Of a DNA stretch of 64,000 bases, positions 46,385 to 57,500 are shown one piece after another. Position 1 is the first letter of the stretch, and the number at the start of each line of letters is the position of its first letter. The position numbers and the translations under genes are program-made. Source of the DNA: Brachionus manjavacas. Taxonomy: Eukaryota > Rotifera > Eurotatoria > Ploima > Brachionidae. The DNA is taken from positions 853,501 through 917,500 of the forward strand of contig JAHQIY010000008.1 of assembly GCA_019054805.1 (NCBI GenBank). Reading direction: 5' to 3'. The notes below the pieces were generated by a model. That model was not told where the DNA came from, ran no database searches, and saw only the letters and a list, made by a program, of their open reading frames with translations.

Positions 46385-46655
46385 AATTGTCCTTTTTCTA
46401 TCCTAGTGGATAATGGGGAGGCGCTCATCTCCTTTTCTAGTACCTTTTTGAGCAACGGCTTCGATCTGACACAGAAGATACTGCATCGAGTTTACCCAGT
46501 CGAAACTGGTTTCCCTATTTTTATGATGAAAGAGGTTTAAACATTTGCCCCGTATTGCAGAATTATTTGATAGATTTTTTCACCCTCAGCGGGTTTCAAC
46601 CCTCTATCCTCTTCTTGCATGACTAACACGCAGACCATTCAGCTATACGGGCTTA
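46385..46655 (-). mobile_element. tRNA-derived SINE, apparently full length
   Basis: Read on the minus strand, it opens GCCCGTATAGCTGAATGGTC, containing an A-box-like TAGCTGAATGGTCT. About 40 bases on is a B-box-like GGGTTGAAACCC. The tRNA-like head (about 46652-46580) does not fold into a complete cloverleaf: the acceptor 3' strand and anticodon arm do not pair. A non-tRNA body follows, with the segment shared with 39716-39800, ending at GGACAATTT. An RNA polymerase III promoter in the head, a unique body and a truncated second copy are the hallmarks of a SINE. Confidence 0.6.
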
Positions 46656-47600
46656 ATTTAAAGATAGCTTCTTTCGAAAAAAAGCATTAAGAGAAGAGCA
46701 ATAGTCAAAATACGGTAGAATAAAAGTCTTATAAAATTGGACTTTTACTGAAGTAGCAAGATAGAACATTATTTTGATAGAAAATAATTTTCTATTTACT
46801 TTGATCGATAGATTAGAGGCAAGTTTTGTAAAGTTAAGAACCTGATCAATTATGAAGCCTAATAAACTCATATATTTATTTAAAAAATAATTTGGGACAA
46901 AATCACTTGGCTGTTTGGAATGAATATTAATTCTCCCTTTCAGTCACGTTAGCGTTAATTTTGAGATTTGTAGATGTTATTTTTGGTTTTTTAAGAAATT
47001 GAAAAAACACATAAATTAGAGCAAAAAGTAAATGATATACAAAAAAAATTTGAATAATTTTGATTTAATTAATTAAGTTAAATATTCTTGAAAAATTGCT
47101 TGAACAATGAAAATTGTAAAAACATAAAATTTTCTTTATTTTATTTGAATTTTTTCTTTAAATAGGTCGAAAGGGGTTTTCCATTTTTGATTATATCATA
47201 AACTCATATCACTTACAACTAAAATGTCTTATATACCTATTTTAGACCTTTTTGGGATCATGCAAAAAGTTTTAGACCAGTTGATATCAATTTTGTTAAA
47301 AGTACACTATTTATTAAAAAATCCTTAGTGTAAAGTTTAGACTTTTCAGAGTAGTTTCAAGGTCTTTATCAGAGATACTAATTGTTGTATAATCTGCAAA
47401 CATTTTGATATTTAAATTTTTAAATAAAATAATCAATCATTTACAAAATTAAAAACAAAAATGAAATCAAAACTGATCCCTGGAGTACGATATTTGATCG
47501 AGTTAGTTTTATTGAGAAAAAATTCCGACTTAAATAGTAGAGGACCAACATTTATTATATTAGGATTTAGGGAATTAAATTTAAGTGTCCATTTTGTACA
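46650..47600 (-). mobile_element. Decayed LINE fragments in tandem on the minus strand
   Basis: From 47560 down: VLQGSVLISFLFLIL (from VPQGSVLGPLLFL) and KMFADYTTISISDKDLETTL near 47400-47335, where the ADD box has become ADY. A 3' untranslated region follows at about 47050-46880, matching 51590-51750. Directly after it a second LINE piece begins (46871-46653): LLGFIIDQVLNF, NRKLFSIK and FILPYFDYCSSL. So one LINE ends against the thumb region of another. Both are inactive. Confidence 0.75.
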
Positions 47601-47609
47601 AAATGCAAA

Positions 47610-47780
47610 AAATAAAATTCTGATTTGAGACAAGAAATACATAAATTCCAAACTAATGATATTTTGTTTTATCATTAATATTTTTCTTTTAATAAAAATT
47701 AATATTTTGTTGTTTCATCATCAAATTTTGAAAAGCTCAATTTTGTCAATTTAAATAAATGAAAAAGAATTTTTTTTGTA
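47610..47780 (+). repeat. Direct repeat E, copy 2
   Basis: Second copy of 45935-46150, same orientation, 1.65 kb apart. It abuts the 5' side of the minus-strand LINE fragment. Confidence 0.65.
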
Positions 47781-48389
47781 TGCCAGAAAGACCTTGAAAA
47801 TGAGTCTCACTAATTTTCAACGCTTCATTTAGAATTTTCTTTTTTTATAATGCCTCAAGAGACTTATTTACACTTCATTTATTTAAAAAGTAAAAAAATT
47901 TAAAAATAGCCTTTTTTGGAAAAAGGCTCGAACCCCTTCACCAAAAAAGATTGCCAGCTTCAGTATTTTACGGTCAAAGCTTGGTTTGTTTCGTGAATTT
48001 TGAGCAGAAAGAGTGCAAAAAGATGGCCTGGAGCTTTCGTCAACGCCTCCTTGGACCAAAATGAATTTGGTCGTTTTTATTACTGAGATTAAAGTTAGAT
48101 TTGGTTGGTCAGACAAATTTTTGCCGAGACAACAGAGCCTCGGATAAGACTCAAATGGAGGAAATGTAAAGTCTAAACTTCACATGCTAATTTAATTATC
48201 GCAGCAATATAGACCATTTAATTTCTAAGATGGTAGAAATTTCTTAAAGAAAAAAGAAAAGACGCAAATACAACAACAACAGCAACAACAAAAGCGCCAA
48301 TCCCTTCATCCGCGACCAAAATAAATACTGAAAAAAATCCAAAAACTTTGCATCAAAACTTTTAGTCAATTTAGAAAATTAGAAAAATA
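47781..48389. other. Upstream region of the trehalase gene
   Basis: A 77-codon minus-strand open frame (48116-47883) has no recognised match and I do not call it. CAACAACAACAGCAACAACA-type trinucleotides lie at about 48270-48292. The trehalase promoter is presumably here. Confidence 0.4.
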
Positions 48390-50153
48390 ATGCAACTATA
48401 CAATTTAGTGCTAGGCTTGTTAGTTAAGGTCATACTAGACAATGTGAACGTGCTGTTCAACGAGCTCAAAAAAATTCAGCTCAGGATCCAAGTGCCCAGA
48501 TTTGGCGCCAAGAGCCAGAAATCAATTGACAACAAGAAAAATGCGCTGCAGCTTGCCGAACAGTTGTATTTCAACGAGAAGTTCCTGCGCGTTGTCAAGC
48601 TAGCTAATCAGAATGTGGACTCTAAGTCGATAGTGGACAGGGCGACGAAGCGGCCCGTGGAGCAGGTGTTCCGCGCCCTGGACGCGCTCGACGAAACCAA
48701 CCTGGGCCAAATAGAGCAATTCATAGACGACTACTTGCACGAGCCCGGCGTTGAGATTGTCGCCGCCAAGCTCACCGACTGGAGCGAGGAGCCGGCCTTT
48801 GTGCGCTCGCTGCGCAACCAACAGCTCATTCGCTTCTTCAAGTCGCTGAACAACCAGTGGCTCGACTTGTACAAACAGTTCGACAGCCGCCTCCTCCACG
48901 ACAACTGCGTGTCCAGCCACTTGCCCATGAAGTACCCGTTTGTGGTGCCCGGCGGTCGCTTCATCGAAATCTACTACTGGGACACGTACTGGACCATCGA
49001 GGGACTGCTTGTGTGCGGCATGCTGCAAACAGTGCGCCACTCGATCGAGAACTTTGTTGAATTTATCAAAAAATTCGGCTTCATTCCGAACGGGTCGCGG
49101 GTCTACTACCTGAACAGGTCCCAGCCGCCCTACTTCTCCCAAATGGTCATGAGGTACTTTGACTTTTGCATGCAGTCCGCCGAGCTGAGCCACGAGCAGA
49201 AGGAGGACGTGAAAAAGTTTGTGCTGGGCGAAGCGCTCGAGTGCATGCTCAAGGAGTACCAGTTCTGGATGACGCACAGATCAGTGGAAGTCAGAGTGAG
49301 CGATAGGCGCTGCTGCAAGCTCAATGTGTTCAGAGCCAACACGACAAAGCCAAGGCCCGAGTCCTACTTTGAGGATTTGCACACGGCCAAGCACACGAGC
49401 AGCAGCGAGCAAAAGGAAAAGCTGTATTTGGACATAGCGACTGCGGCCGAGTCGGGCATCGACTTCAGCAGCCGCTGGTTCAAGGACCCCATGAACATGA
49501 ACACCATCCAGACCAGTGATTTGATTCCTGTTGATTTGAACGCGGTCATGTACAAGACCGAGCTGATTATATCGGATTTAAGTCGACTGAGCGGCGACTT
49601 GGACACTGCGCGCAAGTTCAAGATGTGCTCGCTGCGGCGAAAGTTCGCCATTAACAAAGTGCTGTGGAGTGCGGACATGAACTGCTGGGCTGACTTCAAC
49701 TTCAGGACAAATCAGTTCACCGACCACTTTTATGTGTCCAATTTGTCGCCACTCTGGTTCGACATCAAGCCGCCCAATAACCTAAAAGAGACTGACTTGA
49801 TCGAGCTGCATCTGGCCAACTCCATCGACAGCTATCACGGCGTGCCCTACTCGTTCATTAAGTCAAGTCAGCAGTGGGACTTTCCGAACATTTGGGCGCC
49901 AAATCAGCACAATTTGATCGAGTTTATAAACAAATTTGACCGCGAATTGGCACTCAAGTTGGCTAGGAAGTTTTTTAGCTCTATTTACAAAGGATGGGAG
50001 TCGAGCAGTGCGTTCTACGAAAAGTATAATGCTCATACGCCTGGCGAGCGTGGCCACGGCGGCGAGTATCAGGTGCAGTCAGGTTTTGGATGGACCAATG
50101 GTGTCATATTTAAGCTTATAGAACTATTTAAAGATGATATTTTTGAATTTTGA
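48390..50153 (+). CDS. TREH: Trehalase (glycoside hydrolase family 37)
   Basis: An intronless protein of 587 residues, the normal family length. It hydrolyses alpha,alpha-trehalose to two glucoses. Both family signatures are present: PGGRFIEIYYWDTYW at about 187-201 and QWDFPNIW near 495. The catalytic acid Asp (about 358) sits in ESGIDFSSRW, where most trehalases have ESGWD. The base Glu (about 559) is in GHGGEYQVQSGFGWTNGV. The N-terminus (MQLYNLVLGLLVKVIL) is hydrophobic and could be a weak signal peptide or anchor. The middle of the gene (about 48590-49480) is far richer in G and C at third positions than any neighbour, giving long spurious open frames on other strands. Transfer, recent gain or strong codon selection could explain this. 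Trehalose turnover fits osmotic or dormancy physiology. Confidence 0.96.
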   Translation: MQLYNLVLGLLVKVILDNVNVLFNELKKIQLRIQVPRFGAKSQKSIDNKKNALQLAEQLYFNEKFLRVVKLANQNVDSKSIVDRATKRPVEQVFRALDALDETNLGQIEQFIDDYLHEPGVEIVAAKLTDWSEEPAFVRSLRNQQLIRFFKSLNNQWLDLYKQFDSRLLHDNCVSSHLPMKYPFVVPGGRFIEIYYWDTYWTIEGLLVCGMLQTVRHSIENFVEFIKKFGFIPNGSRVYYLNRSQPPYFSQMVMRYFDFCMQSAELSHEQKEDVKKFVLGEALECMLKEYQFWMTHRSVEVRVSDRRCCKLNVFRANTTKPRPESYFEDLHTAKHTSSSEQKEKLYLDIATAAESGIDFSSRWFKDPMNMNTIQTSDLIPVDLNAVMYKTELIISDLSRLSGDLDTARKFKMCSLRRKFAINKVLWSADMNCWADFNFRTNQFTDHFYVSNLSPLWFDIKPPNNLKETDLIELHLANSIDSYHGVPYSFIKSSQQWDFPNIWAPNQHNLIEFINKFDRELALKLARKFFSSIYKGWESSSAFYEKYNAHTPGERGHGGEYQVQSGFGWTNGVIFKLIELFKDDIFEF

Positions 50154-50599
50154 ATTTTATTTTATTTTTTTAATAAAAAAATTACTATTTTTAACAACAA
50201 CAAAAAAATTAATAATATATAGACCATCTGAAATTTTTAAGGAAAAATAAATTTTTGTTTTAAAACTTGATCGATCTTTACCCATTATAATTTCCTCAAA
50301 TTTATAAAGAAATTTTATTTTAAAAATAGCGCTTTTAAATATTGAAAGTTAATTGTGAAAACTTTATTTATTTTTTCAATCTTTTATTATAAATAAATGA
50401 ACAGGCCGGCTACCAAGAGAGCAGAATATTCTATTTTGACTCAGTGGCAAGTATACTCTATTCTTGCTTGTGTCGCCTAATTATTGGCGCGACTTTAATC
50501 ATAAAATAAATCAAAACCAATATATGTGCATTTTATTATTATTTTTATTATTTTTTATTGAAATTTAAGTCCCATGGACAAGTATAAAAAAAATTAGAA
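50154..50599. other. AT-rich 3' flank of trehalase
   Basis: Contains AATAAA-type signals just after the stop (about 50170). Nothing else was recognised. Confidence 0.4.
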
Positions 50600-50955
50600 T
50601 ATAAAAAAATACATTAAAATTAATAATAGGGCTTCATTTAACGGAGTATCATGGGTTTATTTCTTTAAATCAATAATGCGTTTAATTAATGATATATGCC
50701 TCTTTATTTTAAAAAGCCATCTCTTCAAAAAATATAATCTAAAATGTGTCTAAAAGACGATCAACAATATCGCTTAAATAAAAAACTAATTAACTGAGGA
50801 TTTTATACCATCGGTTTACAACCATATAACTTTTTTCCATTACTCTTCAATAAACTTTGCCACAAATTCTCTTTTTCCAAGTGGAAATCCTAAATACTCA
50901 AAGCCATCCAGATTCGGGATACAATTACAGTTAAAAATAAAATTTTCTTTTGAAT
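50600..50955 (-). mobile_element. LINE reverse-transcriptase thumb remnant
   Basis: The minus strand reads NCIPNLDGFEYLGFPLGKRE, then FVAKFIEE, stop, WKKV. FxYLGFPLG is the block shortly after the catalytic box in many LINEs. Downstream codons are broken. It directly adjoins the repeat at 50959. Confidence 0.55.
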
Positions 50956-50958
50956 TTT

Positions 50959-51255
50959 TGAGGTAATGATGACGGTCCTTTAATCCGACGTTCTGTCTTT
51001 ACAGTACATTCAGATTGTTAAATCTATTAAAAAAAGCCTAACATATAAATCGTTCAAACAATTCAGTTTGTTGATTTTATTCATTTTGTTCATTTTGTTC
51101 ATTTTGTTCATTTTGTTCATTTTGTTCATTTTGTTCATTTTGTTCATTTTGATCTTTTATTTTATTTTGCTTATTTGGTCTTTTAAAAATTTCAATAAGA
51201 GATAATTATTTTTTAATTTTTATTTATTAATTTACAGTTTTTCTTTGGAATAAAT
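50959..51255 (+). repeat. Inverted-repeat F, left copy, with a 9-bp minisatellite
   Basis: About 290 bp, nearly identical in reverse complement to 60046-60331, including GACGTTCTGTCTTTACAGTA and AAAAAAAGCCTAACATATAA. Within it ATTTTGTTC is repeated seven times in tandem (about 51082-51150); the other copy has a shorter, mutated array. It starts at GAGGTAATGA and ends near TTCTTTGGAATAAAT. Confidence 0.75.
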
Positions 51256-51259
51256 CAGA

Positions 51260-51440
51260 GTTGGTCAAAAGTCAAACTTTAAAGTCAAAATCGTTAAAAG
51301 TTAAAGACAAAGTCTGACTTTGACTTGAATCTAAAAAAATTTCAAAGACAAAGTTTGACTTTGACTTCAAATAATTTCAAAGTCAAAGTCTGACTTTGAC
51401 TTGAGTCTACTCAAGGCAAAGTCAATTTATAAGACATTTA
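51260..51440. repeat. AAAGTC-rich simple-sequence block
   Basis: Alternating AAAGTC and GACTTTGA motifs, partly self-complementary (AAAGTCAGACTTTG style). Similar motifs are at 42140 and 27880. Confidence 0.5.
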
Positions 51441-51589
51441 AAATAATGCAATACAAATATCTACAATGAATTTAAAATCTTATATGAAAGAAAACTATCG
51501 GTAATGGCATTTGAAAGCAGTGATGTAAAAAAAGAGCTCTCACAACAGAATATAAATTTCTTCATTTTCAAATACTTAATTGTTGCTCT

Positions 51590-51760
51590 AATTTATGTGT
51601 TTTTTCAATTTTTAAAATAATCAAAAATAACTTTTACAAATTCCAAAATTAACGCTAATGTGGCTGAAAGGGAGAATTAATATTCATTCCAAACAGCCAG
51701 GGAATTTTCCCAAATTATTTTTTAAATAAATAAAATAAATAAATAAATACTTAATTGTAC
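51590..51760 (+). mobile_element. LINE 3' untranslated region fragment
   Basis: TTGCTCTAATTTATGTGTTT, AACGCTAATGTGGCTGAAAG, GGGAGAATTAATATTCATTC and TTAAATAAATAAAATAAATA in that order. The same order occurs on the minus strand at 47050-46870. No coding part is left. Confidence 0.65.
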
Positions 51761-52884
51761 TCTGAAGTTTGCCATTGAGACTGAAGGTAAATAAAATCTT
51801 AGAATAATAAAGTAATAATTATTTGAATTATTATCAGAATTTAAATAATTATCAGAATTTCATGCTACAAGTAACTTTTATAAAACAGATTTTGAATGTT
51901 TTTTCGATTTTAAATTTTATAGAACTAATATTATATAGAACTGAGAGGTATTTAGATTAAATTAATACACAACAGTCCGTACAGATTTAGTAAAAAAATA
52001 AAAATTCTTAGAAACAAGATTTATTTGTTCTATTATGTTTTAAAAAAATATAAAATACAATTTTGAAAATACATTGAAAATGTGCGATGGCGATTTTTTT
52101 AGGAAATATTTGGATAAATTTTTAAAATGTCGATTTATTGAAATTAAATTTAGTGCTTCAAACATAGAATATTTTGTTTTAGAAAATTTAAAAGAAAAAT
52201 AATTAAATTTTATTAATACTTTTTATATATACTTTTTCTTTACTAATTATAAATAAAATTTTTAATCTTTTACTCTTGAAAAAGGGAATAATTTAATTAG
52301 CTGAATAGCTTAAAAATTTTTTTTTAAATATTTAAGTTGGATTGATTTAATTTTATACTCAATACTTTAAAGTTGTAAAAAATTTTAATAAAGGTACAAT
52401 TTATAAAAAATTTAATGAAAATGCTATCTTTTTCTTATTACATGTTTTTCATTCACAATTTACCAGAAAAATCTGAAAATTCAACTACTAAAATATAATT
52501 CATGAAATTTAGGTTACGATTAAAGGAATATTGAGAATCAAATCAAAGCAATGTCAAGTAAATCAGAGGATTAAAAATCATTTGGATATTTTATATCGAG
52601 ATTTCCAAAAAGAAACGAGTTCAAGAGATCAAAATTGAAGTTTTTTAAAATTTTAGCAATTAGCCATTATTTTTTTTAAATTTAATTTTAAGAAAAATCT
52701 AATAATTATATTAATGATTTTTTAAACTGATTTTTTAAAAATTAGAGCTTAATTCTTAATTTATTTGAATAAATTAATAATTAATTAGTCTTTTTTAAAA
52801 TTTTTAAAAAAAGATAAATTTCTTTAAAAAATCATCTTTATCATAACATCAATATACAAAAGATAATGATTATGGAGTGATCGT
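51761..52884. other. AT-rich intergenic DNA
   Basis: No gene. A short piece near 52070-52090 (TACATTGAAAATGTGCGATG) echoes the R1 repeat. Confidence 0.45.
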
Positions 52885-53165
52885 ATGCTTCGATCCTTCA
52901 TGGGAGTGACCTGTCATTTCATAGACGAGTTATTTGAGTTTAAAGTATTGTTTTGGCTTGTAGACACATAAACGGTTCAATTACCGGTTTAAAGATTAAA
53001 ACTGAAATGCACAACGTTTTAGCCTTTTTTGACATTAAGTTTGCTTTTTGAAAATATCGCTTCATAAATAATAATTTGTTTTTTTAAGAAACAAGTTTGT
53101 AAAAATAGTAACTGACAATGGAGCAAATATGGTTAAGTTCGGAAAACTTCAAGATCTAGGTATGT
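52885..53165 (+). pseudogene. hAT transposase remnant
   Basis: GVTCHFIDELFEFK then, shifted, ACRHINGSITGLKIKTEMHN near 52900-53030, then FVKIVTDNGANMVKFGKL near 53095-53150. These are the hAT blocks around the first catalytic domain and the TDN(A/G)xNM second catalytic Asp, here intact. The intervening 50 bases end in TTTTTTTAAG, so an intron may lie there. The BED finger and C-terminal dimerisation domain are absent. Confidence 0.65.
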
Positions 53166-53519
53166 AGAAATGAAGTAAAAAGATTAACATAAATTAACTT
53201 CTAATTTACATTTAAGTTTTTAAAAGACTCATAAAAGCGGTCTTGTGAAATTCAGGACAAAAGAACAAAACAAAGTGTAAAAAAATTAAATAAATTTTTT
53301 CTAAAAGTTTAAAATCAATGCAAAATGATGTAAGTCATTATTCATTCATATTTTAGTCAGTATGAATAATGACTTTATCAATGTCATTATTCATTTAGTA
53401 CAATGACATTGATAAAGTCTCTAACAAACCAGAACATGAATGAATGTATTCACCAAAGCAGTTACCTTTATCGATTTCTGAGTCAAAAATGCTATTTTTA
53501 TACTCAATTTTATTAATTT
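53166..53519. other. AT-rich DNA
   Basis: No supported feature. A small direct/inverted repetition of GACTTTATCAATGTCATTAT is at about 53370-53420. Confidence 0.4.
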
Positions 53520-54412
53520 TGTAATATGATTTTGATTTCCTAAATTTATTTATCTTGTTCCAAAATGGTTTACTAGATTTTGGGTTTTTGCCTATTTAAT
53601 GAAATTTGACCAATTTTTATTTCTAAACTCTCTTTATTTGTATCTCAATTCACTTGTTATTTGGTTGTATAAAGGTCTAAATTCCGCATATTTTAATCTT
53701 TTTGCTTTCCTTCTTTGTCTAATTGTATCAATAATGTCTTTAGGTAATGTTTGCCTAAATAATTTATAAGATTTAACTGGGATAGACCCGCTTGCAGCAT
53801 TATTTAATTCATTGGTAAGTCTACTAGCGATAGCCTCAATGTTATTAAACTCGAGATCAGAGCAATCTTCATATTGGCTGTTGCAAAGGAGACTCTTAAA
53901 TTTAACCCAGTCAGCTCTGTTGAAGTCATAACTAAATTTCTCAGGGCTTGCTTGGTTAAAACTAATGTAAATTGAGTTTAGTTTTAATTGTACTTGATAG
54001 TGATCACTTGTCATGTCCCAATCGTATAGAACTTTAAAGTCATAAATTTTATCAAGTAAATTTGGTGAAGATATATATAGGTAAAGAATTTCATAATAGT
54101 CCTGATTGAAAAGATGAAAGGTAGGTGAATTATTGTTAATGGAATGGAGTTCCAGGTTCCAATGGTCAAGTGACAGGTCCTGAAGAAATTCGACTTTTTT
54201 GTTTATGAGAATGGCAACCCTTCCACCGAAATTATATCTTGGCTTTGAGACTATATAGAAGTTAGAAAAATTGTTAAGAAATTATCTCTTAATTATCTCT
54301 TAGTTAGTCGACTTAAAGTTCGCACAAAAGAACTATGTCAGGATCATAATTGTCCAAGAATTTTTTGAAAAGTTTAGATACCAAATTACAGTTCCATTGA
54401 ATAATGAGCATT
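53520..54412 (-). mobile_element. LINE ORF2 start: endonuclease domain (decayed)
   Basis: The minus strand begins MLIIQWNCNLVSKLFKKFLD at 54412, the start of an APE-type endonuclease ORF2. It continues with PRYNFGGRVAILINKK and DMTSDHYQVQLKL. The linker (open 54014-53634) follows, then KPFWNKINKFRKSKSYYK near 53560. The reverse transcriptase that should follow is missing. It belongs with the ORF1 pieces at 54527-58115, about 115 bases upstream in the element's own direction. Confidence 0.75.
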
Positions 54413-54526
54413 TTTTTTTTTTTTTTTTTTTAATTTGATTAAGTTAAGGTTAAACTTTCCAGGAATAAAAACTTTTTATAAATATGAAAAAAAAAAAGAG
54501 GAAATAGAAAAAAAATGAAAAAAAAT

Positions 54527-57500
54527 GAATTAATTTAGTTGCTTGGTTGGCAGGACATCTTCGTTGCTGTCGAAAAAAGCATTTTCATCAATTGAACTTG
54601 AACTCTTTAGAGTTTTTGCTTTTGATTTTGCTATTGTTGAAGAAGTTCTTTTTTCCCTTTCTTGAGAGGCTTTGTAGTTTGGATAAGTGATGTTATTTGA
54701 ATAATTTTTATTCGGATAAATCAGATTCGAAAAATTATTTTTTTTTAACCAAAATTCAATTTTTAAATATCTTAATTAGAAACTAAATTTTTTTTACATT
54801 AAGTTAATTATTCAAATAAAATATGATCCAAATTTAAAAGACAAATTATTTTTTGATTTGAGAACAAAAATCAGTTAAAAAATAAATTAAATGTGCAATT
54901 TGGCTAAAAATTTGACTAAATTCATAAAAAGAATTTTTGTAATTTGAAAAAGTGATTTATTATCTATTTAAATAAAAGTTAAATTCTTGAATATAATTAA
55001 AAAAATACTAAATGATGGAAACTCCTAGTTCTGGTCAACTGCCTTTTAAATATCACGCCGAGTACCACGCAATCAAAAAAACGCAATTAAAAGAAACGTT
55101 CTCCAGTTCATACTCATTCGAGACAAGTAGATTTAGATGGTCAAATATACCTTTTTTGTAATTATTTTTTAACTAAATATATATATTCTGGGTCAACAAA
55201 AAATATGCTTTATCATATTAAAACCACCCACCCAGAATATTTAGAAAACATTGAAATAAATGAAAACAGTGACTATGATAAAGAAATGGAACAATTAGTT
55301 TCGCATCCTATCAAACGAAAAAGAATTGAATTAGCGCTAGATTTTATTGCTATTTGTCATAATTGCTGCGTTGCCATTTACCATCGTCGATAATGAACAA
55401 TTTAAACAATTCGTCAAAAAATTGAATCCAATATATAAATTACCGGGTCGATATAAATTGTCGAATGAGATATTGGATAGTCAATACGATAATACAGTTG
55501 TTTTAATTAAAAATGCCTTGTCACAGGCTTTGTCTATCGCAATCACGCTCGATTTATGGACGTCGATTCAACGATACCCATATCTTGGAGTAAAATTCCA
55601 TTTTATTGATATTATTAGTTTTAAATTAAAATCGTTTACATTATGTGTCAAGCATTTGCCAGGACAACACACAACTGAGAACATTAAAGATGCTCTTTTA
55701 GAAATTTAAAAAAATGGAAGATTATTCCAAAAATTGTTGGTTTTGTTACCAACAATGCGTCAATTGTGGCAAAATTAGCAGAGTTTTTCTCTCAAGTTGA
55801 ACCTGAATTCTCGCAACGACGTGTCGGGCTCGCTCAATTTGGGTGTGCTGCACATATTTTAAATTTAATAATAAAACGCCTTTCTAAGTTGTTCTGTTGA
55901 ACAGGTCGACGAAATCGATTTAGATGTTGATAAAATAAATGTTCTTACGGCTAAGACACAGAAATTATGAATAACTATCGTGAAGTTGTAACTAAATGCA
56001 AGAAAGTATCAAGCATCAAGTGTTCATCAGTCGAACATTCTTTCTAATCAATTTAAAAATGCGCAATTGGTTTTATATATGCAGAAAAATATCAGACACC
56101 GAGAAAGAATACAATGAAGAGATTGTTCAGGTTTTAGCATGCTATTTTGAAGCAACAGTTGAATTGAGTGGCTCAAAATATGTAACGCTTAGTATGGTTT
56201 TACCAATTTTTTATAAGTCTCAAAACAGAAATAACGCTGTCAAAGGAAGACAAACCTCTAACTAGAGTATTGAAAAAAATTTTATCCTATTGGGTTAATT
56301 TTTATTCGCAAAAGTACAAAATTTATGAGCTCAAGGCAAAAAAAATATAAAAAAAAAAAGCTCAGGGCTACGTTACAGTTATTTGAAAGGAGGTTGAAAA
56401 AGTTTCAAGTAAAGATTTAAATAAAATGGACCAAACAGATATAGAAATTGTACGGTTTAATTCTGAGCCTTTAAAGAATGTTCAGCCACTCGAGTATTGA
56501 CAACAGAACCATAAGTCTTATCCTATTCTTTATCATGTTGTGCAACATCTTTTTTGTATTCCAGCTACATCAGTTCCGGTGGAAAACTTTTTTTCACATA
56601 CAGGTAATACTCTTTGGGATAAACGCAACAGATTGTCGCCTGACAAATTAGACAAAATTATGGTAATTCAAGAGAGTTTATAGTGTATTGTATTCGAATT
56701 TTTAAAAAATATTTATTAGACAATTTTTTATTCGATTCGTTTTTTTCTTTTTAAATTAATTCGATTTTAAAATTCAAATATATAATTAATATTTTTTCCT
56801 TATTAAAATTTTTTTAATTGGTTTTAGTAATTGAATCTTTCATTTATTCAAACTTTGGAATCAAATATAAATTTATTTGTTATTCCAAGTTAAATTTATT
56901 TTTGTTTGAATTCAATATTTAAATAAAATTGTCTAAAATTTGGATGAAATTTAAACAAATCTTGAAAAACGTCAATCCAAATAACATCACCAGTTTGGAT
57001 GTTTGAACTCATTTCATTATTTGATTCGTAGTTGCTAGATAGTTCACTTTCGAAACTATCTAGACCAGGTGGTCTGACTGGAGTCGGGGATCATTTAATT
57101 GACTAAATATTGGAATATTAGCTGCCTGAATAATGTTTTTTTGAGGGAGGGAAATTGATGGTTCTTTGAATGAAGTAGAATAAGTAGAAGATAAAGCAAC
57201 AGGAGTCTTCGTGCGTGTATCAAGATCATCCAGGAAAGAGCCTATAGTGTTGCTTATTATCTCATCAGGTTGGATCGAGTTGTGTGACGTTTGGTATTGC
57301 TGGATAGTTTCTTCTTCGTTAGTGTGTCTTCTTCTACTGTTAGTTCAGTAAAGTCTATCTAAGATCTTTCCATGCTTCTAATTTTCTCTGCCATTGAGCA
57401 TTTAATTGCCGGATGGCCTTTTAGCTTGCATTTTGAGCATTCGAGTGATTTTAGAGGACAAGATTTTATTGTATGCTTATGATCAAGGCAGAAAAAACAA

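Noticed and set aside
46580..46655. Functional tRNA gene on the minus strand
   Set aside because: A- and B-box motifs are present but the acceptor ends, D-stem and anticodon arm do not pair, and the unit continues into a repeated body, so a SINE head is the better reading.
47883..48116. 77-aa minus-strand gene upstream of trehalase
   Set aside because: No recognisable motif or splice structure, and the sequence ends in low-complexity Phe-rich text.
48600..49277. 225-aa minus-strand gene inside trehalase
   Set aside because: A shadow frame produced by the GC-rich codon use of the trehalase gene; the product is His/Val-rich with no known domain.
51082..51150. CRISPR-like array
   Set aside because: Seven contiguous 9-bp units without spacers, in a eukaryotic genome; it is a minisatellite.
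53634..54014. Stand-alone host gene for the 126-aa minus-strand frame
   Set aside because: TSDHYQVQL and the following linker are the end of a LINE endonuclease, continuous with MLIIQWNCN at 54412.
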